From Diphasiastrum complanatum (lineage: Eukaryota; Streptophyta; Lycopodiopsida; Lycopodiales; Lycopodiaceae): a DNA stretch of 64,000 nucleotides. Positions within the stretch are counted from its first letter, which is position 1. Each line of letters opens with the position of its first letter. The stretch spans positions 10,068,364 to 10,132,363 of the forward strand of contig CM055113.1 of NCBI GenBank assembly GCA_029204225.1. The letters run 5' to 3'. The notes below the pieces were generated by a model, which did no database searches, was not told the DNA's origin, and saw only the letters and a list, made by a program, of their open reading frames with translations. Shown here piece after piece: positions 53,033-64,000 of the stretch. Made by a program: the position numbers and the translations under genes.

Positions 53033-54511
53033 CTAAACATCATGCCAAGCCATGGATTCCAAGGCATTTTGTGCACTTGAAGATACATCAATTAAAATAT
53101 TAAGTGCATAAATAATGTTGCCAAAGACAACTTGCCTTGCTTGATCCATATGATTGAGCCTTGATGGCTCTATCTTGATACTCAAGATTCTTCTTGGAGT
53201 CCTCGGGTCTTGAGCTTGCTCCTCCACTTGACTTGAATCCAAAACATCAATGAATTGAATAAGGTGTTGATCCAAAGGTGCTTCTTGAAGTTTACAAATC
53301 TTCCACTCTTGAAAGATCACATTTCCACCATTGACAAATTCTTTGGCTGAAAACAAGTAGATTCTACAATCTCTACTTGAAGAGCAAAACACTACCATTA
53401 TTCCTATCATTGAAATAGGATAATCTTTGGTCCTTACATTGGAATGATCATGTTCAAAGCATGTGGACCCAAAGATTTCCAATACAAATGATGTTTCATC
53501 CTTTATGACACTATTCAAACTATTACAAAAATAGTTATCCAATGAAATTGCTTTATCAACAACAAATGTAGATTTCAAAGCATCCCATTTCATTGTCTTG
53601 TCATACAAAGTAATAAACACCATGAATCTTAAAGGTAAGAAACAAGTCACCTCATGTCTACTAATACTTTCCAAAAAGTATTCAAAGATAGTAGACTCTC
53701 CAATGCTCACCACCCTTGCAAGATGCACACTTGAATGGACAATTTGCATGCAATTTGATGACTCGGACATTGTCATTGAGGACTCCCTTGGAACTCTCAT
53801 GCTTTGAGGCTGATCCTCAAGATCTTCCTCCTTTTGATGCTCCTCCTCAATGCAAGCAAGATCACACTTTGCCAAGATCTCCTCTTGAGTGATCTCCTCC
53901 TTTGCCAAGCTCATTCTTTTAAAAGCAACACTAGCTTCCAACTTAAACAATCTTCCATGTTTAAATCCCTTTGCAATGCAAACATCATTCTTCAAGATGA
54001 AGCAAACACCATGCTTAAAGTGGACATCCAAACCACTTTCTAAGAGTAGACAAAAACTAAGCATATTTTTGGTGATTGATGGTACATAAAGGACATTTTC
54101 TAGATCCATGCATTTTGAGGATTCTAGACACAAAGAGATGGTGCCAACACCATCCATCCTACACTCTTCATCATTTGCAGTAAAGACAAACTTTTTAGCA
54201 TCATTGAAAGAGTGTAAGGTTGACAAAAAGTCCTTTTCACAAGACATGTGGGAGCTAGCCCCACTGTCGATCCACCAATTGTCTCTTGAATTGATATTGC
54301 TTGTTGGTGAGGATGTAGATGCCATCAAGAATACATCTACTTCGTCCTCCTCCTCCTCCTTTGCAAGGTTTCCTTGTTTGTCCTCCTCCACTTGTGCCCT
54401 TAGCCTCTTGTAGAATTCAGATGCATAATGCCCCTTCTTTCCACAAAAGAAGCATTTTTGCTTTGGTCTTCTTTTTGCCCTTGAATGAGAAATTGGCTTT
54501 CTCATCACCAT
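53033..54511 (-). CDS. Copia zinc-knuckle/protease ORF with degenerate tail, no RT
   Basis: 492 codons, open. The N-terminus has the knuckle CFFCGKKGHYASEF, in which the last Cys of CCHC is Phe. The aspartic-protease motif WWIDSGASSHMS follows near residue 80, then a GAG-pre-integrase-like part (LYVPSITKNMLS, GRLFKLEAS). After that an acidic stretch and pieces such as FGSTCFEHDHSNVRTKDYPI recall the end of a copia integrase, but the catalytic core and RT are missing. It overlaps gag in another frame (54417-54511). That it is still open over 1.4 kb is notable. Confidence 0.82.
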   Translation of the reverse strand: MVMRKPISHSRAKRRPKQKCFFCGKKGHYASEFYKRLRAQVEEDKQGNLAKEEEEDEVDVFLMASTSSPTSNINSRDNWWIDSGASSHMSCEKDFLSTLHSFNDAKKFVFTANDEECRMDGVGTISLCLESSKCMDLENVLYVPSITKNMLSFCLLLESGLDVHFKHGVCFILKNDVCIAKGFKHGRLFKLEASVAFKRMSLAKEEITQEEILAKCDLACIEEEHQKEEDLEDQPQSMRVPRESSMTMSESSNCMQIVHSSVHLARVVSIGESTIFEYFLESISRHEVTCFLPLRFMVFITLYDKTMKWDALKSTFVVDKAISLDNYFCNSLNSVIKDETSFVLEIFGSTCFEHDHSNVRTKDYPISMIGIMVVFCSSSRDCRIYLFSAKEFVNGGNVIFQEWKICKLQEAPLDQHLIQFIDVLDSSQVEEQAQDPRTPRRILSIKIEPSRLNHMDQARQVVFGNIIYALNILIDVSSSAQNALESMAWHDV

Positions 54512-55145
54512 CCTGCAAAGACAAGGAACTCATCCTAGATTTTGCATGGAGCATCCTACACTCTTCAACCACTAATACACTGTGAAGTTTTTCTATAGTT
54601 GGCAAAGTGTCTTGGATGGCAAAACTTTGGACCAAATTTGCAAAGTCATCTCCTAGACCATTAAAGACAATTTGTACAAGCTCTCCATCATGAATCTTCT
54701 CTCCAATGGAAGCCAACTCCCTATTTAGAGACTTGATTCTGAGTACATAATCCTGTGCACTCTCCTCACTTCTCCTCATGCTTTGCAAAATTTGATTTCT
54801 AAGCATAAGAACTCTAGAAGTGTTGCTAGACTCATAGATTGATTTTAAAGACTCCCAAGCCTCTTTAGCATTAGTACAAGCTGATACTTCTCTCAACAAA
54901 TCATTGCTCACATTCATCTTCACACAATGAAGTGCAAGCCTAGATCTCTTCTTGTATCTAGCTAACTCCTGTGCACCTAGAGGTTCATCTTCATCTTCAA
55001 TCAAGAACTCATAAAGGTCTTGGAGCACTAAGAGTGACTCCATTCTAACCTTCCAAATAGCATAATTTGTAGAATTCAACCTCTCACTAGCTTCTAGAAG
55101 GTATGCTCCAGCAGATCCCATCTTACTAGTGACTTCTACAAACAA
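54417..55145 (-). CDS. Copia gag (UBN2-type)
   Basis: 242 codons. It starts near SAGAYLLEASERLNSTNYA, then WKVRMESLLVLQDLYEF, AKEAWESLKSIYESS, NQILQSMRRSEESAQDYVLR and LVQIVFNGLGDDF: the standard plant copia gag order. The zinc knuckle continues in the overlapping frame, so a frameshift, programmed or mutational, is needed to join gag with the protease part. Confidence 0.88.
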   Translation of the reverse strand: MFVEVTSKMGSAGAYLLEASERLNSTNYAIWKVRMESLLVLQDLYEFLIEDEDEPLGAQELARYKKRSRLALHCVKMNVSNDLLREVSACTNAKEAWESLKSIYESSNTSRVLMLRNQILQSMRRSEESAQDYVLRIKSLNRELASIGEKIHDGELVQIVFNGLGDDFANLVQSFAIQDTLPTIEKLHSVLVVEECRMLHAKSRMSSLSLQDGDEKANFSFKGKKKTKAKMLLLWKEGALCI

Positions 55146-55913
55146 GAAATAGATTTGATTGACTTGAAACTCACAAAGGTCTCACACTTGCAGTGTTTCA
55201 CTCAAATTTGATTTCTAATCCAACAAATGGACTTATAATCACAGTTCTATCACTCCCTCACAAAGCTGAAATGAAGATAAGATAAAGTGAAAACTACTTT
55301 CAAACAAATCTTGCCAGGAAATGGATTTGATTGTCTCTAGAAACTCACTAAGGTCTCTCTCTTGTAGTTTTTCACTCAAATTAGATTTCTAATCCAACAA
55401 ATGGACTTATAATCTCAGTTCTAGCACTCCCTCACAAAGTTGGAATGAAGATAAGATGATGTGAAATCTACTTACAATCAAATCTTGCCAATTTTGGCTA
55501 TTTTTGGACAAAAAAATGACTTAATCTCTTTCTTCCTTCTTGGTGTACTTTCAAGACCTGTTTTTAACCTTAATAGGACTTGAACTCAGCCTAGATTAAT
55601 TAGATTCCATGAAACAAATTCAAATCTAATCAATGGCAAATGATCTTGCTAGATTATCCTAGGATCTCCACCAAAAATTACACCAATAGCTCACAAATTG
55701 AATTTTTTGGGATCAAATGAATACCATGCATTAAATGCAGGTTCAGAGGTGCCCACACATGTGGACAGTACGGATTTGGACCCCTACCAAGTTTGGGATC
55801 AAATCTCCTCACCAAAATCAAGATTCTAGCTTGCCCTCTCAATACTAGTTTTTAGCACCAAAACTTGCTAAAAATGGATTTGCATTAGATCAATGGCTTA
55901 TGCTCTTGTACTT

Positions 55914-55926
55914 GGCTCTGATACCA
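55914..55926 (-). other. Copia primer binding site
   Basis: The minus strand reads TGGTATCAGAGCC directly after the 5' LTR, complementary to the initiator tRNA-Met. Confidence 0.93.
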
Positions 55927-56626
55927 TGTGAAAGTAATGTACTTTAGGACCATAAATGGATCTACAAAAGATCCACAAGAGTGATTGGATGCTTGCTTAA
56001 CAATCTATCAAAAAACTAGACACAAAAAGTTGATCTAGATTGGCAATTTGACAAACAACAAGCATTAACAATCAAAAGCATTGATAAACATTGAAATCCG
56101 AGCCCACACGTGTGTACTACAGGCTGTAGTACGGCCTTCAACCTGAGAAACAAGTAGAAATTGATTTGGTTTCATTTGGATCACAAAAACTCAATGTACA
56201 TAGTGAACTAGCTTGAGATTGCCAACGAGCTCCAAAAATTTTCTATCTTCTCACTATGGAGAGAGGGAATACATAGCAAATTCGACTTCCTTCTTGAAGT
56301 TAGGTGGATTTCCAGCATGTAATAAGGAAGTTAACTCACTCTCCTTGACCTAAAATGAAACCCTAGTCTATTTCCTAGAGTTATGCTTGGTAGGTAGCTA
56401 GTTGGTCAAATTTTCACCTTAAACTTAGGTGTAGGTCCTATAAAGTAGGGATGACCACTAAATAGACATGACCAACTCTCTTGACTTGACCTAACCTACA
56501 TTAGGATGGGTTTCCCATGTGGCATCATGGCCTCACATGTGTGGGACCCACTTGTGTACACAATTTACACTATTCTACATGGTTTTTGATCAAGCTAGAT
56601 TTGGCAATTTTTGGCAATTCTTCACA
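55927..56626 (-). repeat. Copia 5' LTR
   Basis: 700 bp; differs from the 3' LTR by about seven substitutions and a 3-base insertion near 56385. Confidence 0.93.
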
Positions 56627-56631
56627 GAAAA

Positions 56632-57853
<1,222 letters not shown>

Positions 57854-57959
57854 TTTGGGGGAAACAATTTGAAATGTGTGTCAAAAAAAAAAAAAAGGCT
57901 TGCATGTGTTATTTTTTTCACCATTTTTTTTAAACTACGCTTTTTAGCCTTTCTCTTTG

Positions 57960-58025
57960 CAAAAATGTGACATTTTTCACGGGCAGTGCGTGACATTTTC
58001 GGCGGCACAGTGTGACATTTTTTAC
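57960..58025. repeat. Triplet of GTGACATTTT units, about 25-bp period
   Basis: TGTGACATTTTTCACGG, GCGTGACATTTTCGGCGG and TGTGACATTTTTTACGG follow one another. It lies between the GA array and AT-rich DNA. Confidence 0.8.
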
Positions 58026-58890
58026 GGCAAAAACACACGCACTCTCTCTAAAATAGTTTTATACTATATAGATATATACGGAAAATTTTCATTATGCTAG
58101 GTTCACATTCAATTACCTCTAAGCATGGTGTACAATGTCTCAAAGTGCACAACACAAAGCCATTTTGGGCTTACACTTACAATTCCATGGCATATTTTTG
58201 TTCTATGATAGGCATTTGTAGGCATTTGACAAGGGAGTTAAATATAACATTGTTTGGAAAAGCTTTTATTGGATGGTGCTTAAGATTGAACTTGAAAGTT
58301 TGACATTGTACTCAATATAAAATTTTGAATGATTCAACACATTTTTTTATGTAATCACTATATTTTGAGTCCCTTGAATATATTTCCAGTTTTGAAAGGC
58401 TTTGCTACTACTTCCTCTTAGTCAAAGCATATTGGACATCTAGGAAAACTATAGGCTCTTTAGTGGTAACAATTGTAAGCAAGCACTTTGGCAACTTCCT
58501 TATTTTGAATCTCTTTCAAAAATCAGTTTAAAATTTTCTATCTTCATTTCTATGACAATAACGTGCATGAGTTGGGCATTAAGGAGTTCCATGCATTGAA
58601 CAGTAGTCTTGAGAAAAGAATCCCTAGATCACCTTCAAAAGGGTATGCTTTAGTACTTAAGGCATAAACTTTGCCCAATGTCACAAAAAAAAAAAAAATC
58701 AAATTTTGTTCTGAATGTGCTTTTAGCTATTTTTTTATGGTTAGTTCTATTGAACTTGGCATAGCTTCTCAAACTCTTCTATGTGCAACATAGGACAACG
58801 TTAAAATTGTAATTTATATTTAAATTTCATGTTTGATATTCTCTTTTTTGCCTATGCTTTGCATAAGTTCTGAGTTCTACTTTTTAAATA
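58026..58890. other. Unclassified AT-rich stretch
   Basis: No gene or structured repeat recognised. Confidence 0.4.
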
Positions 58891-58894
58891 TTGA

Positions 58895-58985
58895 GATGAG
58901 CTCTTTTTTTTTCAAGGGGGGATTGAACTTGGGACTAAAAAGCCTTTGGATGCCAAGGCTACTAAGCCAACCTTATTGGATGGTT
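58895..58985 (-). mobile_element. Possible tRNA-derived SINE
   Basis: On the minus strand GGTTGGCTTAGTAGCC resembles a tRNA A-box region, CCCAAGTTCAATCC a B-box at suitable spacing, and an A-run follows. This is the usual head and tail of a plant SINE. No TSD was fixed, and the tRNA part does not fold into a full tRNA by eye. Confidence 0.4.
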
Positions 58986-59122
58986 ACCTTCAAAAGGGTA
59001 TGGTTTGATATTGGTTACAAAGTATTAAAGACCATTCAGAGCTACCTTATTGCATTATCTGAACACTAGTTGAAGTACGTGAAATCTTGCCAATCTTGAA
59101 CATTCTTCTAAAATCTATAATC

Positions 59123-59864
59123 TATTAAAGACTTGCATTTAGGACCTTGAAAAGATCTACAAAGATATTCATGTGTGTGAGGTTGCACACTATCAAAGCT
59201 ATGTTAATCAAACTCGGATTTGAGATGACAATCTAACTAGCTTTGCATATTGGCAAGAGCTCATGACAAATAGAGATCAAATCATCAAACACAAGTATAT
59301 ATCAAGTACACGTGACAAAACAAAGTTTCATCATCAGCCTCAACATAATGAAAGTACAAAGAGTTTTAGAAAGAGAAAAAACTCATGCTCTCGGGTTTCT
59401 ACTACAAAGTAAAATTGACCTCTAATGACTCAAGATTCCTATCTCTCCAAAAGTTTTCTATCTACAAAGAGCTCTCATCATATATATATAGTGGTGGCTC
59501 GAGTTCCTAGCATATTTAACACGTGTAGACCTTTGAAATATGATTGGGCCCCTCTTTATGAACCTCTGAATGTCAATAGGACGTGTTGATCTTTGGTTGA
59601 GCTTGAGGTCATGACCAAAATACCTATGCCTAGTCATGCATTTGATTTGTACAAGTCATGAGGGGATTGAGGTCCAACCTCATGATGACATTTGGCCTGC
59701 TACTACTTGACTAGCTTTTGTCTACTTTCACATTGTTTCATGAAACAAGCTCTTTCACGACATGAATGAACTAATGCATCTAAGCTTACTATTCACGCGT
59801 GGGTGATTGACATATGTACATGAAAATGTGAAATAATGAAGCTATTATTTGCATAATCTTCACA
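59123..59864 (-). repeat. Copia 3' LTR of a second gag-protease element
   Basis: The right end is ATCTTCACA followed by CTCCTCAAAT, exactly as at the 52825 boundary. The left end aligns with the start TGTGAAAGTAC...TTTAGGACC but has lost the TG. Length about 740 bp; left limit approximate. Confidence 0.7.
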
Positions 59865-60103
59865 CTCCTCAAATTATAGCTTAATGAGTATGCTAGTTCT
59901 ATCGTAGCTAATATTAGCTCCTCAAGTGGATCGTTTGGCATGGATTAGGTGAGAAAAGTAGCCAATAAACATGTGGTTGCTGCAAAATCACCATAGCCAT
60001 GATAAGACTTCCTTGATTGAAAAATAGTTATGTGGAATTGTTTCAAGTCTACTTTGAGATCTAAGGACATCATCAAAGCAACTGGATTCATCTATCAAAG
60101 TAG

Positions 60104-60364
60104 TCATGAAAGTGTAAGGGGTGAATGAGATAATGTCTTCTCTTTGCATACCTTTGCTAATGCAAGTAAGCCTTGATGGCTTCTCCTTAGATCTTTGACA
60201 CCAACAATATTAGAGGCACTTGTATTCACACTTGAAACGTCATTTTTGACATCAATATAAACAACAATATCCATGGATTTGAGATTTGGGTGCTCTAATC
60301 TCTTCTCTTGAGAAACAAGTTCACCTTTAACTTCCATCACATCCACATTGTGATTAGCTCTCAT
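60104..60364 (-). pseudogene. Remnant of the protease-downstream region
   Basis: A minus-strand frame starting NVDVMEVKGELVSQEKRL corresponds to the acidic stretch after the GAG-pre-integrase part of the related element. No catalytic motif. Weak. Confidence 0.35.
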
Positions 60365-60540
60365 ACAAACATCAAAACATCAAGTTTGAAAAGCCCACCA
60401 TCTCTAATCTCTTTGGCAATGAAATTTTCTTTTTTGATGATAAAGCAAACATTGCAATCAAACTTGACATCACATCCATTGTCAATTAATTGACTTACAC
60501 TCAACATGTATCTAGATATTGAAGGAACATACAAGATATT

Positions 60541-61097
60541 TTAAAGCTTTGCCCTCCTTCTTGGCTCAAGCCAAATATAAATTGTTCCTATCCCTTGAAT
60601 CTCACATTTATCACCATTTGCAAAAAGAATGAACTTCTTAGAACTTGAACATGATGAAAATGAAGAGAAATACTTTCTTGCCCTTGTGATATGAGAACTT
60701 ACCCCACTATCAATCCACCAAAGATTTAATCCATAGAATTTGATGATGTACACATGAATGCCATTGTGACTCCTCTCATAGAAGCCATCTCCCTCTTGGT
60801 TGTTGAAGCTCTCTTGCTTGCCTTCTTGCTTTTCTTCATCACTTATCCTTTTGTAGCACTTCAAGGCAAAATGCCCTTTCTTGCCACAATAATAGCACTT
60901 GACATTGGATTTGTCCTTATTGATATTAGATGATGATGAGACATCATCTTACTCCTTGTCCTTCTTCTTGAAATGTGCCTTCCCCTTGCCTTTGCCTTTG
61001 TCATAAGTGAAAAGTGTCTCCTCTTCACCTCCTCTTTGTCCCATCCTAGCAAGCTTGTGCTCTTGCCTACTCTCCTTGGCCACCAAGACCCCTCCAT
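60541..61097 (-). pseudogene. Copia gag end and protease
   Basis: The gag tail is lysine-rich (KGKGKGKAHFKKKDKE), then a stop, then KCYYCGKKGHFALKCYKR across two frames, then NLWWIDSGVSSHITRARKYF. The knuckle has all four metal ligands, unlike the 54-kb copy. Broken by at least one stop and one shift. Confidence 0.75.
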
Positions 61098-61708
61098 GTG
61101 AATTCTGATGATGGCAGGTATGGTGTTCTACTAAATATCAATGAGAGAATGCCATGGTCTTCTTTCAACACCTATAAGAGAAGCAGAGTTTTACCATAAT
61201 GTCAACATAGAGAAGATGATTATAACGATCGCCAAGTGAAGATCTTCAAGAATCCGGTCACAGGCAAACCAAAAGGACACCTGTGGAGCATGAACCACCC
61301 AACCAATATGGAGAGGCTAGTCAATACCCTACCCAATCCACCCCCAAGCCACAGTGAATGAACATAAGAGAGGAGAGGAAACCTGATTCAAGAATCTGAA
61401 ATTCCAATAGAGTGATGGGCGAGTTTCCATGGAATGTATTCTCTCCAAGAGGAGAGAATACTCTCCTTAGGATCCCCGTGCAGTCTATATTGAGCTATTG
61501 ATCTCCTATTCTTGCATTAAAGTAGTCATTCACCATGCATGTGCTCCTATGTCCAATTATAGGTCTAGGCCCTCATATGATTATTAATTACTTGATACGA
61601 CCATGTCCAAAATGACGTAGTATAACTAATAACCACATACAACTGGAGTGACCTGCTATCCACGTCAGGAATTATTCTGATTCCTGTATACAGGACATGG
61701 ACATAACA
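61098..61708 (-). repeat. Gypsy 3' LTR, 611 bp
   Basis: On the minus strand it starts TGTTATGTCCATG at 61708 and ends GAATTCACA at 61098. AAGGGGGGAAGAA (about 61709-61721) is the polypurine tract before it. It interrupts a copia gag. Confidence 0.82.
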
Positions 61709-61838
61709 TTCTTCCCCCCTTGAACCACTTCTATCTCTAGAAGTGAAACCTAGGGAAATTCTTCGACCTGCTCCCATGAATCATCATCCTCAGTCCATCC
61801 CTTCCACCTAATCAAGCACTCAAAGATAGAATGATTTC

Positions 61839-62591
61839 TCAATTGTTTATCTCTGGTTCTGAGTACCTTTCAGGTTCCAAAGGAACACTAAGCGATAAGT
61901 TCTCCAAATGGGTGAGATCTTCCTCTGAACCAACTACCTCACCTTCATGTAAACTTAATTTTAAATGGCTCACATGAAACATAGGGTGAGCTATAGATTT
62001 GTTATGAAGATCTAATTCGTAAACTAAAGAACCAATTTTCTTTATAATCCGAAACGGTCCACAATATCTGGTAGACAATTTATAATGCTTCCCCGTACGC
62101 ATAGTCTTAGAATCCTTAGGTATTCTAAGATATACCCAGTCATCAACTTTAAAATTTTTGAGAGACCTCTTAAGATCGGCATAGTGATTAGCTCTATCCT
62201 GAGCACTCCAGATATAATCACGGACCACTTGCAACATTTCACGCATATCATGCAAGAAATTCGCAACTTTCTGGATCTTAACAGACTTCATCTCCACATT
62301 TACCGGAGATCTAGGTTGAAAACCGTACATCAACTTAAATGGACTATAACTAGTAGCAGAATGTTTCCTACTATTATAAGCAAACTCAATCAAAGGAACG
62401 TAATCCTCCCACTGAGATTGCTTGTGAGAGACATACGTTCTCAACATATCCTCCATAGTCTGATTAGTTCTCTCAATCTGGCCATCTGATTCAGGATGAT
62501 CAAAAGAACTAAAACTAAGCGAGGTTTCTAGCTTATGGAATATAGCCAACCAAAAGTAACCTGTTAAAAATTGATAGGCGTAGTCATGCAT
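61839..62591 (-). pseudogene. Gypsy integrase C-terminal half
   Basis: Reads FDHPESDGQIERTNQTMEDM (region of the last catalytic Glu), WEDYVPLIEFAYNS, KLMYGFQPRSPV, YCGPFRIIKKIGSLVYELDL and HPMFHVSHLKLSL. The frame ends at 61839. The chromodomain (IFECLIRWKGWTEDDDSWEQ) follows in another frame at about 61760-61830. Confidence 0.9.
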
Positions 62592-62994
62592 GAAGAAAGA
62601 GAAAGATAGTTTATTCCACTACTCACGATAAGTGTTCTTTCTTGTCGTTTGAATTATTTTTATTCGATTCTTTTAGACCTATCTTCTACACACCTCTTTC
62701 CAACAAGAAGTGGTTTCTGCATCCAAGAGTCATTGGAGTTGACTCAGCTGGCTGTCTTTTCGGGTTGCGTCGGCTTGGAACTGCTCAGTGAAAGATATAG
62801 ACCAGTGGAAATATGGGTGAATGAAAGTTCATTTAGTTCACCAATCTGACTAAGCTCATCCGCAATTTGGTTAGAGCTGCCCTTGATATATCAGATCTCA
62901 TGATCAAATTCCTGCATAAGCTCAGCCCAACGAGCTTTACAACCCCTCAGATTGTTTTGATTACAAAAATACTTTAGAGGCTGGTGATCTGTAT

Positions 62995-64000
62995 GCACTA
63001 TAAATTGACTACCATAAAGTTCTTCCTCATGGACTCCATTTCTTTGTTCATGGCTTGGATCCATTTGTTCTTCTCTGGACTTTCAATCGCTTTCTCAAAA
63101 GTCTGTGGTTCACCACTGAATCCACAGAACTCTTCTGATGTAGAAGTGGAGCTGTTTGGCACATATCTTGCTGGCGCTCTTCGTGGTCTTGTCAACCTTC
63201 TAGGAGATCCTCCTCGGACAACAATGCCTTTGCCTTTGTCTGCTCTGCTAGGTTCGGAACCATCCTGGTTTACAATAGGCCGCCTCTTGAATCTTTCGTC
63301 TTCAGATTCGTCACTCGAATGGGAGACGACTCAAAAATCTTCGTTTTCGTATTCGTCCTCTGCTCCCTCTTTCACTAGTGGCAGGTCATAGTACTGTCTC
63401 TCCAGAACTTCATAGCTGACATGATCGTCATTGGCCATTGTCCTGCTCTCATCAAATCTGACATCTCTCACTATTTTCACAGTGTTCGTGTCTGGCATGT
63501 AGATTCTGTAGTATGACGAGTTGTTGTCATAACCTACCAGAAATCCCTACTCGGCTTTCTCATCAAGCTTCTTTCAAAGCTTATCAAGAATATGTGCATA
63601 AGCTACATAGCCAAAGATTCTGATGTGAGACAGGTTGGGCTATCTACCCCACCATAACTCGTGTGGTGTTGTGTGAGGGACACCAGACTTACATGTTCTG
63701 TTCTGGATGTATGCGGCTGTAGCTATTGCTTCAGCCCACAGTACCCTTGGAGCTTTCGAGTAGGCATCATGCATCTAGAAGCCTCCATCAAGGTCTTATT
63801 CTTTCTTTCTGTGACACCATTGTGTTGCGGTGCGTAGGCTGCGGTCCTTCTGTGAATGATGCCCCGATCATTGCAGAAGTCAGTGAAGCAATTCGAGATG
63901 TATTTGCCACCTTGATTTGTCCTGATCTGCTTCACTTTGTTGCATGTGCATCTCTCAGTCTAATTCACATATTCTGTGAATTTATCAAGTGCTTTAGATC
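62995..64000 (-). mobile_element. Part of another copia element: integrase to start of RT
   Basis: From the window end downward on the minus strand: NQGGKYISNCFTDFC and HNGVTERKNKTLMEASRCM (integrase core, second acidic segment changed from D to N), a GYDN-like region, a serine- and acid-rich linker (SDESEDERFKRRPIV, PRRAPARYVPNSS) and GEPQTFEKAIESPEKNKWIQ, the start of RT. RT is cut at about 62998. The element continues beyond the window. Confidence 0.85.

Larger units (their letters stand above)
52129..56626 (-). mobile_element. Non-autonomous copia retrotransposon (gag-protease, no RT), complete ends
   Basis: 4498 bp, LTRs of 697 bp (52129-52825) and 700 bp (55927-56626), TG...CA ends, and a 5-bp TSD. 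On the minus strand TGGTATCAGAGCC (55914-55926) is the PBS, and a purine-rich AATTTGAGGAG precedes the 3' LTR. By eye the LTRs differ by about seven substitutions and one 3-base indel (about 99% identical), so it is young. The interior encodes gag and the protease motif, then about 1 kb with no DDE integrase core and no RT. It must have moved with enzymes from another element. Confidence 0.93.
52124..56631. repeat. 5-bp target-site duplication GAAAA
   Basis: GAAAA at 52124-52128 and at 56627-56631 bounds the copia element exactly. Confidence 0.93.
59123..61097 (-). mobile_element. Second non-autonomous gag-protease copia element, 5'-truncated
   Basis: On the minus strand it keeps the gag end with an intact CCHC knuckle (CYYCGKKGHFALKC), the protease WWIDSGVSSHIT, and only about 0.7 kb between the protease and the LTR. 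It therefore has the same lack of integrase and RT as the 52-56 kb element. The gag upstream part is cut at 61097 by a gypsy LTR. Confidence 0.75.
61098..62990 (-). mobile_element. 3' part of a gypsy chromovirus, internally deleted
   Basis: The minus strand holds RNase H (62990-62830: FIVHTDHQPLKYFCNQ, RGCKARWAELMQEFD), then a deleted middle, the integrase C-terminal half (62591-61839), a chromodomain piece and the 3' LTR. The 5' half is absent: at about 62995 the sequence changes to a copia element. Confidence 0.82.

Overview
The window looks like nuclear DNA of a land plant with a large, repeat-rich genome. The signs are GT-AG introns, one host gene stretched over more than 30 kb by huge introns, LTR retrotransposons primed by initiator-tRNA-Met, plant-type LINE remnants, a BED/DUF659 hAT-type transposase gene and long (GA/CT)n tracts. 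A fern, lycophyte or gymnosperm is my inference; I cannot name a species. There are no bacterial operons, CRISPR arrays or rRNA genes.

Layout. 1-10.5 kb: a decayed, intron-containing BED-finger/DUF659/hAT-dimerisation gene (999-10539), preceded by a 90-bp tandem repeat and a cluster of GC-rich palindromes. Its second exon is split by a complete but coding-defective Ty3/gypsy chromovirus (2442-8860; 358-bp LTRs; TSD GCCTT). 10.8-14.6 kb: a 430-bp near-perfect foldback (12050-12478), then a direct duplication whose first copy holds a 1163-bp TG...CA insertion with TSD GTAAT (probable solo LTR).

16.3-46.5 kb: eleven in-phase exons of a single-copy-looking gene for a plant BRO1-domain (BROX-like) protein. 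Its N-terminal exon(s) were not found. Three introns of 6.2, 9.3 and 11.2 kb hold most of the DNA. They contain LINE fragments on both strands, a 913-bp insertion with a 13-bp TSD, a decayed gypsy element with a solo LTR (37743-38591, TSD TTGAT) inside its RT region, and two copia pieces with LTRs in opposite orientation.

46.5-64 kb: a copia relic with RNase H and RT in opposite orientations; a patchwork of (CT)n tracts and AT-rich repeats (49.9-50.7 kb); a young, non-autonomous copia element on the minus strand (52129-56626, TSD GAAAA) that keeps gag and protease but lacks a recognisable integrase core and RT; a second decayed element of the same kind (about 59.12-61.10 kb) cut by a gypsy 3' part (61098-62990); and part of another copia element to the window end. 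The strongest leads are the gag-protease-only copia family (two coding members plus a related solo LTR), the 12-kb foldback, and the 25.6-kb insertion carrying exon-like segments.

Boundaries come from reading the sequence by eye. LTR ends, TSDs and splice sites were checked base by base; identities and relic boundaries are approximate.
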